A stretch of 64,000 nt of DNA from assembly GCF_014836875.1 (NCBI RefSeq), contig NZ_JACSQC010000006.1:62001-126000 (forward strand). The letters run 5' to 3'. The position numbers were made by a program, and so were the translations under genes. The first letter of the stretch is position 1. Each line of letters starts with the position of its first letter. This stretch comes from Arthrobacter pullicola (GTDB lineage Bacteria > Actinomycetota > Actinomycetes > Actinomycetales > Micrococcaceae). Below are positions 18,651 through 27,266 of this stretch, piece by piece. The notes beneath the pieces were generated by a model. That model searched no databases. It had not been told where the DNA came from and saw only the letters and a program-made list of their open reading frames with translations.

Positions 18651-19846
18651 AGCAGGGCTTCCAGGACGTCGGCGAGCGCCTCGGCTGAGTAGACGGCGTC
18701 GGCGTCTTCCACATACTCCTCCGGGGAATGCGAGATCCCGGTGGGGTTCCGGACAAAAACCATCCCCGCCGGAACATGACCGGCCAGGATCCCGGCGTCG
18801 TGCCCCGCGCCTGTCGCCAGGACGGGAGCCTGCGGCAGGGCGAGCTGCAGCTGACGCTGCAGCTCCGGGTCAAAGGAGGTTGTGGGGCTGAAGGATTCCT
18901 GGTCCAGGGTCACGGAGCAGCCTTCGAACGCAGCGATTTTCTGCGCCTTGCCGTGGATGGTCTCCACCAGTGCGGCGGTGACCGCGTCCTCCTCGTGCCG
19001 GGCGTCCAGCCACAGCTGAACCCGGGAGGCGATCACGTTGGTGCCGCCCGGGACCGCCTGGATCCGGCCCACGGTGGCGCGTGCGCCGGGCTGCGCGGTT
19101 GCCGCTTGCTGCACGGCAGTGATGATCTGAGCTGCAGCCACCATGGGATCCGCCCGGTCCTCCATCAAGGTGGTTCCGGCATGGTTGCCCTGCCCGTGCA
19201 CCGTGAGCTTCCAGCGTCCGTGCCCCAGGATGGAACTGCCGACGGCGACGGCGGGGCCGTCCTCGCCGAGTCCCCGGCCCTGTTCCACGTGCAGCTCCAC
19301 GAAGTCCCCGATCCGGGCGAGCGCGTCCTCGTCGCGGCCGATGTGTTCCGGGGCCAGCCCGGCCGCGCGGGCGGCGTCGGCGAATGTGGTGCCGTCGGCG
19401 TCGCGCAGGCTGCGGGCCTTGTCCGGATCGATCGCTCCGGTCAGCAGCCGTGAGCCGAGGCAGGCGACGCCGAAGCGGGAGCCCTCTTCCTCCGGGAAAA
19501 CGGTGATGGCCAGGGACCGGTTGGGCTGCACGCCGCGTTCAACCAGGATGTCGACGGCGGCCAGTGCCGCGGCGATCCCGAGCGGACCGTCGAACGCCCC
19601 GCCGCCGGGGACCGAGTCCAGGTGGCTGCCGGTGACCAGCGCACCCTTCTGCGGTTCACCCCACCAGGCCCAGAGGATACCGTTGCGGTCGGTCTCCACC
19701 GCGAGTCCCCGGGTCCGTGCCTCGGCAATGAACCAGGCCCGCAGGTCGGTTTCCGCGGCGGAGAAAACGGGACGGGTGTAACCGCCGCGGACCGGATCCC
19801 GGCCGATGCCGGAGATGGCCTCCAGGAGGGTGGTGACTGCTGTCAT
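18647..19846 (-). CDS. M20 family amidohydrolase (AllC-like) in the hut operon
   Basis: A 399-residue zinc-dependent amidase of the M20/allantoate amidohydrolase - N-carbamoyl amino acid hydrolase group. Metal-binding elements are visible: GSHLDSVPGGGAFDGPLG, PEEEGSRFG, HVEQGRGLG and the C-terminal GAGHDAGILA. By homology alone it would be called allantoate amidohydrolase, but it is translationally coupled to hutF and 11 bases from hutU, with no purine genes nearby. The operon needs an N-formyl-L-glutamate hydrolase and has no classical hutG, so this enzyme is the obvious candidate. This substrate is inference from context. Confidence 0.88.
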   Translation of the reverse strand: MTAVTTLLEAISGIGRDPVRGGYTRPVFSAAETDLRAWFIAEARTRGLAVETDRNGILWAWWGEPQKGALVTGSHLDSVPGGGAFDGPLGIAAALAAVDILVERGVQPNRSLAITVFPEEEGSRFGVACLGSRLLTGAIDPDKARSLRDADGTTFADAARAAGLAPEHIGRDEDALARIGDFVELHVEQGRGLGEDGPAVAVGSSILGHGRWKLTVHGQGNHAGTTLMEDRADPMVAAAQIITAVQQAATAQPGARATVGRIQAVPGGTNVIASRVQLWLDARHEEDAVTAALVETIHGKAQKIAAFEGCSVTLDQESFSPTTSFDPELQRQLQLALPQAPVLATGAGHDAGILAGHVPAGMVFVRNPTGISHSPEEYVEDADAVYSAEALADVLEALL

Positions 19847-19857
19847 CTCTCTGTCCT

Positions 19858-21537
19858 CTACTCTGCCATCGGGATGCGGACACCGCGTTCGGCGGCGACG
19901 GCCTCCGCTTCCGGGTAGCCGGCATCAACGTGCCGCATCACTCCGGTGCCCGGGTCATTGGTGAGCAAGCGTTCCAGCTTGCGGGCCGCCAGCTCCGTAC
20001 CATCCGCAACTGAGACCTGCCCGGCGTGCAGCGAACGGCCGATGCCGACGCCGCCGCCATGGTGGATCGATACCCAGGTGGCACCGGAGGACGTGTTGAG
20101 CAGGGCGTTGAGCAGCGGCCAGTCGGCGATCGCGTCGGAGCCGTCCTTCATGCCCTCGGTTTCGCGGTATGGGGAAGCCACGGAGCCGGAGTCCAGATGG
20201 TCGCGGCCAATCACGATCGGCGCGGAGACCTTGCCCTCAGCGACCAGCCGGTTGAACAGCAGTCCGGCCTTGGCCCGCTCCCCGTAGCCAAGCCAGCAGA
20301 TCCGGGCGGGCAGGCCCTCGAACTCGACATGCTCCGCGGCGGCGTCCAGCCAGCGGTGCAGGTGTTCCTTTTCCGGGAAGAGTTCCTTCAGCGCGGCATC
20401 AGTGACGGCGATGTCCGCGGGGTCCCCGGAGATGGCTACCCAGCGGAACGGTCCCATGCCTTCGCAGAACAGCGGGCGGATGTAGGCCGGAACGAAGCCG
20501 GGGAACTCAAAGGCCCGGTCGTAGCCGCCCTGGCGGGCTTCATCGCGGATCGAGTTGCCGTAGTCGAAGACCTCCGCCCCGGCGTCCTGGAACCCGACCA
20601 TGGCTTCAACGTGCCGGGCCATCGAGGCCTGCGCTTTTTTGGTGAAGCCCTCCGGGTCCGCTTCGGCCTCCCGGTGCCAGTCCTGGACGCTGATGCCCTC
20701 GGGGAGGTAGCTCAGGGGATCGTGGGCGGAGGTCTGGTCGGTGACGATGTCGAAGTCCGCGCCTTCGCCGGCGTTGCGGCGGCGCAGCAGCTCAGGGAAG
20801 ACTTCCGCGGCATTGCCGACCAGGCCCACGGAGAGCGCCCGGCCCTCGGCCTTGGCGGTCATCACTTTGGCGAGGGCAGCGTCGAGGTCCGTTTCGACGT
20901 CGTCCAGGTAGCGTTTGCCAGCGCGGCGCCGCAGCCGGGTTTCGTCGACGTCGACAATCAGCACCGCTCCCCCGTTGAGCGTGACCGCGAGCGGCTGGGC
21001 ACCGCCCATCCCGCCGCAGCCACCCGTGAGCGTAGCCGTGCCGGCGAGCGTTCCGCCGAACCGCTTGTTCGCGATGGCCGCGAAGGTCTCGTAGGTGCCC
21101 TGCAGGATGCCCTGCGTGCCGATGTAGATCCAGGAGCCGGCGGTCATCTGCCCGTACATGGTCAGCCCTTCGGCTTCGAGCCGGCGGAACTCCGGCCAGG
21201 TGGACCAGTCCCCCACCAGGTTCGAGTTGGCGATCAGCACGCGCGGCGCCCATTCGTTGGTGCGGAAGACGCCCACGGGTTTGCCGGACTGCACCAGCAG
21301 GGTTTCGTCGTCGTCCAGGGTCTTCAGGGTGCGGATGATCGCGTCGAAGGATTCCCAGTTCCGGGCGGCCTTGCCGGTGCCGCCGTAGACCACCAGGTCC
21401 TCCGGGCGTTCGGCGACCTCCGGGTCCAGGTTGTTCATCAGCATCCGCAGCGGCGCTTCGGTCTGCCAGCTCTTGGCATTCAGGTCCGTGCCGCGGGGCG
21501 CCCGGACGGTGCGCGGGGTGTTGGCTGTCTCGGTCAT
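19858..21537 (-). CDS. hutU: Urocanate hydratase
   Basis: HutU converts urocanate to 4-imidazolone-5-propionate using tightly bound NAD+ as electrophile, second step of histidine catabolism. The 559-residue product matches the usual length of about 555. Visible elements: [15 protein letters not shown] near the N-terminus, the NAD-binding [15 protein letters not shown], and the active-site Cys region [14 protein letters not shown]. An in-frame ATG at 21555 exists, but GGAG lies six bases ahead of the ATG at 21537, which gives the family length and is preferred. First structural gene after the iclR regulator. Confidence 0.96.
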   Translation of the reverse strand: MTETANTPRTVRAPRGTDLNAKSWQTEAPLRMLMNNLDPEVAERPEDLVVYGGTGKAARNWESFDAIIRTLKTLDDDETLLVQSGKPVGVFRTNEWAPRVLIANSNLVGDWSTWPEFRRLEAEGLTMYGQMTAGSWIYIGTQGILQGTYETFAAIANKRFGGTLAGTATLTGGCGGMGGAQPLAVTLNGGAVLIVDVDETRLRRRAGKRYLDDVETDLDAALAKVMTAKAEGRALSVGLVGNAAEVFPELLRRRNAGEGADFDIVTDQTSAHDPLSYLPEGISVQDWHREAEADPEGFTKKAQASMARHVEAMVGFQDAGAEVFDYGNSIRDEARQGGYDRAFEFPGFVPAYIRPLFCEGMGPFRWVAISGDPADIAVTDAALKELFPEKEHLHRWLDAAAEHVEFEGLPARICWLGYGERAKAGLLFNRLVAEGKVSAPIVIGRDHLDSGSVASPYRETEGMKDGSDAIADWPLLNALLNTSSGATWVSIHHGGGVGIGRSLHAGQVSVADGTELAARKLERLLTNDPGTGVMRHVDAGYPEAEAVAAERGVRIPMAE

Positions 21538-21581
21538 GGGGTTCTCCGTCGTCATTGTCGGTGGTGGATGCGGTTGCTGTT

Positions 21582-21624
21582 CCGGGATGTGGACTAGCCC
21601 GGGGTGTGGACTAGCCCGAGGTGT
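21582..21624. repeat. 17-bp tandem duplication over the iclR stop codon
   Basis: Units GGACTAGCCCGGGGTGT (21591-21607) and GGACTAGCCCGAGGTGT (21608-21624) differ at one base and are preceded by a partial copy at 21582-21590. The unit contains the iclR stop codon (CTA on the plus strand), so the downstream copy is a duplicated stop region between iclR and hutU. Confidence 0.8.
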
Positions 21625-22270
21625 GGACCGCGGCTGTTTCCGCGGTCAGGACTCGGCAGATGTCTTGGATGCGGGCGGGCGTGATCCGGTAGCTGGGGAC
21701 GACCACGCTCATAGCCGCCACGGCCTTCCCGCCGGCGGCCAGTGGCACGGCAATCGCGGTGATGTCGGGTTCGACGCCGTCGCTCACCACCGCGCAGCCG
21801 TGCTCGCCGGTGCTCCCCTGCAGGGCATTTCCGGCGGCGCTTCCTTCGAGCACGAAGCGCCGGCCCACCCAGTTGGCGTGCCGGACGGACTGGGTTCCTT
21901 CGGCGATGGCGATGTACAGGCCGTGGCCGCCGGCGGCGGGGACGCTGAGGTAAGTGGATTCCCCGGTCAGCTCCACGATCCGGTCCATGGCGGCGCGGTA
22001 CGTGGCGATCAGCGACTCCTGGCTCAGGGCAAGCACTCCGAGCTGCACGATGGCTGGCCCGGGCCGGTAGGTGCCGTTGTCTTCCCGCCGCACGAAGTCG
22101 GTTCCTTCGAGGGTGCGGAGCAGCCGCAGCGCCGTGCTGGTGGAAAGGCCTGCGGCCTTGGCAGCCTCCGACTGGGTCACCGCTCCCTGCCGGCACACCA
22201 CGCTCAGCAGGGACAGCGCGCGCTCGACCGTCCGGGTGGTGCTGTCTGCTGTCTTCACTGCCTCGGCCAT
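21611..22270 (-). CDS. IclR family regulator of the hut operon
   Basis: A 219-residue IclR regulator: N-terminal winged helix (about 12-75, with [12 protein letters not shown] and [14 protein letters not shown]) and C-terminal effector-binding domain (about 90-215). It is 73 bases upstream of hutU in the same direction, so it probably controls the histidine operon, with urocanate or another hut intermediate as ligand (inferred). The GTG at 22288 is in frame; the ATG at 22270 has AGGGAA upstream and gives the common N-terminal length. A perfect 10-bp dyad 40-70 bases upstream may be its own operator. Confidence 0.9.
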   Translation of the reverse strand: MAEAVKTADSTTRTVERALSLLSVVCRQGAVTQSEAAKAAGLSTSTALRLLRTLEGTDFVRREDNGTYRPGPAIVQLGVLALSQESLIATYRAAMDRIVELTGESTYLSVPAAGGHGLYIAIAEGTQSVRHANWVGRRFVLEGSAAGNALQGSTGEHGCAVVSDGVEPDITAIAVPLAAGGKAVAAMSVVVPSYRITPARIQDICRVLTAETAAVHTSG

Positions 22271-22308
22271 GCTGCTGCTTTCCCTCACTCGGTTTCCGCC
22301 CCACTGAT

Positions 22309-22342
22309 GCCACCTAGTAAAACAGCAATTTCACTAGGTGGC
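22309..22342. promoter_or_regulatory. 10-bp perfect inverted repeat upstream of iclR, candidate operator
   Basis: GCCACCTAGT at 22309-22318 and its exact complement at 22333-22342 are separated by an AT-rich 14-base spacer (AAAACAGCAATTTC), an unusual island in this GC-rich DNA. It lies 39 bases upstream of the iclR start. The geometry fits a promoter-overlapping operator or an RNA hairpin. Between 22343 and 22611 I see only GGCGGC-rich low-complexity sequence and no convincing gene. Confidence 0.6.
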
Positions 22343-22611
22343 TAGAGGTGTGGGTTCGCGGAGTAGCGTGGGCGGCGCGGGCGGCGCGGTCGGCGCAGTC
22401 GGCGGCGGGGCTTGCTGTGCGGGCGGCGGTGGTGGAGTCATATGGTCCGTGCAACGCTCCGAAACCACAGGATCGACGCGAGGCCTTGCGGCCACCCCTT
22501 CACCCAGGACGCTAAAGACCGGCTGTTTGATTTGATCCGCTCCGGGGTTTCCCTGCTCAGAGGTCCTGAATTACTCCTCGTTATTGGGTAGCTGCGGGTT
22601 GGGATGGATGG

Positions 22612-22773
22612 TCATGACTGGTCGCATACCCACGAACTGCGGCCCATGCCGAACCGGCACATGAAATCCGGGTCATTGATGCTGCCGCCGTCGAGTACGA
22701 GAACGAGAACGATTGCCAGCATCATCAAGACCAGAAAGACAGCTGTGATGATCCAGAACCGCTTCCGGCTCAT
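22612..22773 (-). CDS. Small single-span membrane protein, 53 residues
   Basis: Reading the minus strand from the ATG at 22773 gives 53 codons. The N-terminus is basic (MSRKRFW), followed by one strong hydrophobic span (about residues 7-27), then a short outer tail with three features: two Cys (residues 39 and 50), Asp-rich start and no homology I recognise. AGGG lies about ten bases upstream of the start. It follows another small membrane protein gene on the same strand after 43 bases. The hydrophobic segment and the clean start argue for a real gene. Confidence 0.6.
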   Translation of the reverse strand: MSRKRFWIITAVFLVLMMLAIVLVLVLDGGSINDPDFMCRFGMGRSSWVCDQS

Positions 22774-22816
22774 GGCCCGTTCACCCTGGAGGTACCCGGC
22801 TTCGCTTCAGGCAACC

Positions 22817-22987
22817 TCACTTCCCTTTTTCTCCGCTTCGTCGATAAACCAGTCTGACCACGTAGATGAGCAGCAGGGTGCCGGGGACGCCGAGCAGCGG
22901 CGAACTATCTGGAACGAGGAATGCCAGCAGTACGGTCGCCGCCACGAAAAATATAAACGCAAGGCCGATTTTCTTTGTGATTGTCAT
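22817..22987 (-). CDS. Small two-span membrane protein, 56 residues
   Basis: From the ATG at 22987 the minus strand encodes 56 residues with two hydrophobic segments (about 7-25 and 31-46) separated by a short VPDSSP turn, and a basic tail YRRSGEKGK. CGGGGTG serves as a plausible ribosome site four bases upstream. The pattern (positive ends inside, hydrophobic hairpin) is that of many actinobacterial hypothetical membrane proteins. It is probably co-transcribed with the 53-residue gene downstream. No function can be assigned. Confidence 0.6.
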   Translation of the reverse strand: MTITKKIGLAFIFFVAATVLLAFLVPDSSPLLGVPGTLLLIYVVRLVYRRSGEKGK

Positions 22988-23345
22988 AGCACCCCGTTCT
23001 GGTGAGAGCAGCGAACACAGCGACTCGGAGTCGTTGCCTCCGTCAGATTTCCCCGGACGTAAGACCGTGCCGGAACAGAGGCTCCGGCGCGCTGAACCTA
23101 GCCCGGATCTGCGTGTCCAGCCGCCGTAGCGGGTACCTGCATTCCTACTCGCATGTCCGGCTCATCGGCCTGCCTATGAGTCTCGCTGCCCGCTATCCTG
23201 GCGCTTCGACGACAGACAGGCCCGGTATTCCCACAGATCGTTACGGATGGGACGAATGAAACCACGCGAGGCAACAGGAGCAACAGCGGGTGGGAAGGGC
23301 GGGCCCCCTGCCCGGGATCGAAGCAGCGGTACTGCAGCACAGCCG

Positions 23346-23537
23346 CGAGCGGTGGGCAAGAACGTTGGCGCGCCCGCCGCGAGCGGTGAACATCTGAAGC
23401 ACACGGCACTGGAGCTCAACGGCAACGGCCCCTTCGTAGTCCCGGCCGACGCAGACGCGGACCAGGCCGTCCGCGCCGCTGTAATGGGCAAGTTCCTGCA
23501 CCAGGGACAGATCTGCATGGCGGTCAACCGGACCGTT
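23346..23537 (+). pseudogene. Aldehyde dehydrogenase fragment
   Basis: About 64 codons read as an internal piece of an NAD(P)-dependent aldehyde dehydrogenase: AVGKNV, then [17 protein letters not shown], then [15 protein letters not shown]. These match the family stretch from the cofactor-binding helix through ELGGN to the catalytic Cys of GQxC. The preceding 90 codons of the frame and the sequence after AVNRTV do not resemble the family, and there is no start codon with a ribosome site. It abuts the convergent reductase gene. This is a deletion remnant truncated on both sides. The 350 bases from 22988 to 23345 hold nothing else I can name. Confidence 0.75.
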
Positions 23538-23561
23538 TCCCCGCCTCTGTGTTGCCGCTGC

Positions 23562-24659
23562 CTAGGGAATCAGGCGTTCAGCGCGGAGGCGTTCGAACAG
23601 TGCGAGAAAGGCGTCCTCGGTGCGGCGGTAGCCGGTGAACCCGGCGACCCGGCTCTTGCTCATGTCCGTCAGCACCTCCATTTTCCGCCCCAGGTCAGCG
23701 TCTGTATGCCACCAGGAGGCCAGCCGGCCAAGGTCTGCTTCGGCCAGCCCGCGGCGCTCGGCCAGCTTCCGCCAGGCATCCTCCATACCGGCCATCTGCT
23801 TCTCAAGGGGCCGGGGTTCCGTAGCGAAACCCTCCGGCTCCACACCGAACCAGGCGGCCAGCCGCGGCCACAGGGACCGCCAGCGGAAGACGTCGCCATT
23901 GACCACGTTGAAGGCCTCGTTTGCGGTGTGCTCATCGGTGGAGGCCCACAGCATGTGTTCGGCGAGCAGACCGGCGTCGGTCATGTCGGTGACGGAATTC
24001 CATTGTGTTTCCGACCCGGGGAACACAAACGGCATCCCCAATTCCCGGCACAGTGTGGCCTGAACGGCGAGCGTCTGTCCCATGTTCATGGCATTGCCGA
24101 CGGCGAATCCGATCACCGTGTGCGCGCGGTGCACCGACCAGGCGAAGCCCTGGCGCTCGGCGGCTGCCATGAGTTCGTCTTCCTGCGCGTAGTAGAAGTT
24201 GTCCACCGGCAGCCGGGGCTCCTCCTCGGAGAACGGCGTATCGGGCATCTGCCCTTCGCCGTAAGCTTCGAAGGGTCCCATGTAGTGCTTGAGGCCGGTC
24301 ATCAGGGCGACATGCTCCAGCGGTGCGTCCCGCAGCACTGTCAGCAGGTTCCGGACCATCGCTGCGTTGACCCGGATGTTCTCCGCCTCCGTCTCCTGGC
24401 GGGACCAGGAGGTAAAGAAGACGTGAGTGGGGCGGGCTGTGCCGAGAGCCTCAGTGAGGCTTTCGGGCGATGTGAGGTCCGCTGCGACGGGGGTGACTCC
24501 CGGACGGGCTTCGGGCTTTGCCTTCCGGGAGAGCGCCAGCACGTTCCAGCCCCGGTCCGCGAGAAGGTCGACGAGTGCTGCGCCGGCGATTCCGGTGGCA
24601 CCTGCCACGAGGGCGGTGGGGGCCGTGGAGGTGTTTCGGTTGCTGGCGGTTCTAAGCAT
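23562..24659 (-). CDS. PRISE-type enone reductase (progesterone 5-beta-reductase/iridoid synthase-like SDR)
   Basis: A 365-residue atypical SDR. The N-terminal cofactor motif is [10 protein letters not shown] (about 17-26), and the active-site region reads [11 protein letters not shown], corresponding to the YxxxD-type motif of plant 5-beta-reductases that reduce activated C=C bonds with NADPH; a Lys follows TGLKHYMGP, as in that family. Related bacterial proteins are annotated only as SDR oxidoreductases. AGGAG stands seven bases ahead of the ATG at 24659. It is monocistronic. Its substrate, an alpha,beta-unsaturated carbonyl compound, is inferred from the family. Confidence 0.85.
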   Translation of the reverse strand: MLRTASNRNTSTAPTALVAGATGIAGAALVDLLADRGWNVLALSRKAKPEARPGVTPVAADLTSPESLTEALGTARPTHVFFTSWSRQETEAENIRVNAAMVRNLLTVLRDAPLEHVALMTGLKHYMGPFEAYGEGQMPDTPFSEEEPRLPVDNFYYAQEDELMAAAERQGFAWSVHRAHTVIGFAVGNAMNMGQTLAVQATLCRELGMPFVFPGSETQWNSVTDMTDAGLLAEHMLWASTDEHTANEAFNVVNGDVFRWRSLWPRLAAWFGVEPEGFATEPRPLEKQMAGMEDAWRKLAERRGLAEADLGRLASWWHTDADLGRKMEVLTDMSKSRVAGFTGYRRTEDAFLALFERLRAERLIP

Positions 24660-24675
24660 GGATGTTTCTCCTGAA

Positions 24676-24691
24676 GGGGTGGGAGGGAGGG
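24676..24691 (+). other. G-quadruplex-type motif upstream of the PRISE reductase
   Basis: GGGGTGGGAGGGAGGG meets the four-run G-quadruplex pattern with single-base loops; a second run of nine G lies at 24715-24723. Both are on the strand opposite to the reductase mRNA, directly upstream of its ribosome binding site. Confidence 0.5.
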
Positions 24692-24761
24692 CGGCAGGAC
24701 CAACGAGGGCAGGCGGGGGGGGGATTTGCCCCTTGCCCGGCTTAAATACTAGTTCCGCCTG

Positions 24762-24782
24762 GCTCCGGACCCGGGCCGGAGC
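24762..24782. terminator. Hairpin after the FAD/NAD(P)-binding protein gene
   Basis: GCTCCGG (24762-24768) pairs with CCGGAGC (24776-24782), 18 bases beyond the stop of the minus-strand gene. No T-run follows, so termination is a weak call. Confidence 0.35.
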
Positions 24783-24799
24783 AGGAGCCGCCCGCCGGC

Positions 24800-26791
24800 T
24801 CAGGGGCTGGGCGCCGGCATGGTCTCCCGCGTGATCCCCGTTGCGGCGCGGCCATCCGGGCCGGAACCGGCCAGGATGGCGGCGGCAATGTCATCGGCGT
24901 CGCGCAGGGTCCTCGCGCCGGCGTCGGCCGGGGCTCCGGCCTCCGCGGCGATCGCCGTGCCCCACTGCACGGAGGAGAGCTGCAGGCCCAGCACATACAG
25001 GTCCGGCTGCGGTTCACCCTTGATGTCCAGCGGACGGTACGGCGGCAGGGAAACGTCCAGCCCGGAGGTCATCACCGGGGTGCCGTCAGCCGCCATCATG
25101 ACCTTGGGTCGGGCCAGACCGCGGTGCAGCATCCCCTCGAGCAGCGGGGACAGGCTGGCGCTGACCCGGTTGGCCGGCATCATGGCCTCGACCACGGTTG
25201 TTGCCGCGTATTCCTGCGGGGACCAGGGGGAAGAGGCCGTGAAGACGGCGCGGGCTTCATCGACGTCGAACCTCGGATCCGGGCCAACAAAGTGGACCAG
25301 GCCGGCACGGGTGAGCGCTGCCAGCTGCTCGATCCGTTCCGGCGGCGGGCCGCTTGCGAGCCCCTCAACCAGGGGTTCGAACCAGCCGCGCAGTTCGGTG
25401 AGCCAGGATTCCTCGGAAAGACCGCCGTCGGCCACCACTGCCTTGAGCACGGAACGCCCGGCGTTCAGCGCCCCGATCGCCATCTTCAGGGGGTCATCCT
25501 CGCCCTTCGCAGAGCCGGCGGCGTCTGCTTCCAGGTAGGCCAGGACGGCCGCGTCCACATCGGCGGCACCGCTGAAGGGCCGCCGGCCCAGCGGCTGGGC
25601 GAGGGCTTCAAGACTGGTGCGGTGCTCGGCGGGTACACAGCGCTGGAGCACTTCTTCCTTGGCAGGGTCCCAGTCCGGGCCGTCCACTGTGAGGGCGGCT
25701 TCGAGGTCCCGCAGGAAGTCGCCCGCGGGTACGGTCAGGCAACCCGGCGCCGTGCGGGCCAGGGTGGAGTAGTACGCCCAGATGGCGTCCCGGTGCAGCA
25801 ACGGCCAGAAGTCATGGTCGAAGCCGGGCTGGATGCCTTCCACGGCAAAACTTCCTGCGGCTTCACGGGTGAACCAGCGCAGATTCACGCTCTTTGGAAG
25901 GTAGCTCTGAAGCTTGGCCTTGGCACGGTACGGCGTTCCCCTGCGGGAGGCTGCAACCAGTACCGGCTCGCGGCCGCTGGGTTCGTAGCGCAGTGACCGG
26001 CCGGCGGGTTCCCCGGTGGGTACAAACCGTCCGCCGCGGCCCAGCGTCACCTGCGCCATAATGTCGAAGAAGTTCAGTCCCAGGCCGCGCACCAGTACAT
26101 GTTCCCCGGCGGGCAGCACGGAGAAATCAGCGTCGGAGGGAACGGCCGGCGGCAAATAACGCAGACCCAGCCGTGCTGCAGCATCGCTAAGCCTGGATTG
26201 TTCCGGGTTCAGGGCGGCGGGCAGGTGCCCAACGGCGAGGACGACGACGTCGGCACTCAGGTCCGCCTCACCGGCAAGTTCAAGGGTGAAGCCGGCTGTG
26301 TTGCGGGTCAGCGACAGGACCTCGGTCCGGTGATGGACGACGGCGGCGCCGGCCTGCTCTGCCGCTGCGGCCAGACGGGTGTAGGTCCACTCCAGGTAAC
26401 GGCCGTATACGGCCCGGGTGGGGAAATCCCCCGGATCCAGGCGCGCAATTTCCTCCAGGTCTCCTGCGCTGAGGGTTACTGCCGGATCCTCCGCCATGGC
26501 CTGCGCCCACTCGCCGAAGGAGAGCCCGGACACGGAGGGCGCGAACCCCTGGTCAGGAGCCGGAGCCACGGTGGGAAACAGGCAGGGCGTGTTCATCAGG
26601 AACAGCCGGGACTGGTTGGTGCGCCAGACGTGTCCGGGTCCCGGAGTGAAGGGATCCACCATCCGGATTTCGAGTGCCGGGCGCTCGTCGGCGGGCAGTT
26701 CGAGGTACCTGGCGAGCAGCCGGTCGAGGACAGAAACCCCGCGCGGGCCGGCTCCGATGACGGCAACGCGAAGTCTCTGAGGTTTGTCCAT
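24800..26791 (-). CDS. FAD/NAD(P)-binding protein (NAD_binding_9 family)
   Basis: A 663-residue cytoplasmic flavoprotein-like protein. The N-terminus has the dinucleotide-binding fingerprint VAVIGAGPRGVSVLDRLL, followed by PFTPGPGHVWRTNQSRLFLMN and FGEWA, both typical of the FAD_NAD_binding_9 domain. A second nucleotide-binding stretch appears as VLVRGLGLNFFDIMAQ. The C-terminal third has no known domain; it contains GLQLSSVQWGTAIAAEAG, recurrent in this actinobacterial family. Members are annotated as putative FAD-dependent oxidoreductases; reaction and partner are unknown. Translation starts at the ATG at 26791. It is followed by no co-directional partner. Confidence 0.85.
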   Translation of the reverse strand: MDKPQRLRVAVIGAGPRGVSVLDRLLARYLELPADERPALEIRMVDPFTPGPGHVWRTNQSRLFLMNTPCLFPTVAPAPDQGFAPSVSGLSFGEWAQAMAEDPAVTLSAGDLEEIARLDPGDFPTRAVYGRYLEWTYTRLAAAAEQAGAAVVHHRTEVLSLTRNTAGFTLELAGEADLSADVVVLAVGHLPAALNPEQSRLSDAAARLGLRYLPPAVPSDADFSVLPAGEHVLVRGLGLNFFDIMAQVTLGRGGRFVPTGEPAGRSLRYEPSGREPVLVAASRRGTPYRAKAKLQSYLPKSVNLRWFTREAAGSFAVEGIQPGFDHDFWPLLHRDAIWAYYSTLARTAPGCLTVPAGDFLRDLEAALTVDGPDWDPAKEEVLQRCVPAEHRTSLEALAQPLGRRPFSGAADVDAAVLAYLEADAAGSAKGEDDPLKMAIGALNAGRSVLKAVVADGGLSEESWLTELRGWFEPLVEGLASGPPPERIEQLAALTRAGLVHFVGPDPRFDVDEARAVFTASSPWSPQEYAATTVVEAMMPANRVSASLSPLLEGMLHRGLARPKVMMAADGTPVMTSGLDVSLPPYRPLDIKGEPQPDLYVLGLQLSSVQWGTAIAAEAGAPADAGARTLRDADDIAAAILAGSGPDGRAATGITRETMPAPSP

Positions 26792-26851
26792 GTTCTAAGG
26801 GTATCTGTCCATTTACCGCCAGCTGGGCCGTGGAGGTCCAGCAGCCCACCA

Positions 26852-27037
26852 CTAGGTAAAGGACACGAAGATAAACGCCGCCGCCACGAACACCCCCAGG
26901 ATCCAGAACCAGCGGTTGACCCGTTTCCTGCCCTCAATGTCCGCTTCCGGAACCCGCGACCCCCGGAAGATCAGCACGATCAGGATGACGGCGGCGATGA
27001 TCCCCGCGAACAGCAGCACGGTGGTGAAAATCGGCAC
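26852..27037 (-). CDS. Small two-span membrane protein, 61 residues
   Basis: A hydrophobic 61-residue protein with two predicted transmembrane helices (about 4-24 and 42-60) around a basic/acidic loop SRVPEADIEGRKRVNRW. It begins with GTG at 27037, preceded by AGGGGG at good spacing. It lies 60 bases upstream of the FAD protein gene on the same strand. No domain is recognised; small inner-membrane proteins of this layout are common in Arthrobacter. Confidence 0.7.
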   Translation of the reverse strand: MPIFTTVLLFAGIIAAVILIVLIFRGSRVPEADIEGRKRVNRWFWILGVFVAAAFIFVSFT

Positions 27038-27233
27038 GGCGGCCCCCTGGGCGTCAGCGGATCTGCGTGCTGGCGACTCTACCGGGAGGGCTGCGTCCGC
27101 GGTACCGGTGCCTCGGGCTGAGCGTCCCGCCAGGCAGAAACCCTCCCTCCTCTTGGACCGGCCGGGGACTGATATAGCGGTTCCGGCCAGAACCCCGGGC
27201 GAAGGTAGGTTTCCTCTCAGACTATTTATTCAC

Positions 27234-27249
27234 AGAACATCTCTGTTCC
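27234..27249. promoter_or_regulatory. Candidate MarR operator
   Basis: AGAACA (27234-27239) and TGTTCC (27244-27249) form a near-perfect dyad with a four-base spacer, 18 bases ahead of the MarR start and next to an AT-rich TATTTATT stretch that could be the -10 region. MarR regulators often bind dyads over their own promoters. Confidence 0.45.
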
Positions 27250-27266
27250 GACATGAGAGGTCTATC

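Noticed and set aside
18647-19846. Allantoate amidohydrolase of purine degradation
   Set aside because: Sequence family fits, but the operon is for histidine and no ureide genes are nearby; kept as AllC-like with predicted formylglutamate role.
22338-22535. 65-codon plus-strand frame rich in Gly/Ala
   Set aside because: Low-complexity GGCGGC translation, begins inside the dyad and has no ribosome site.
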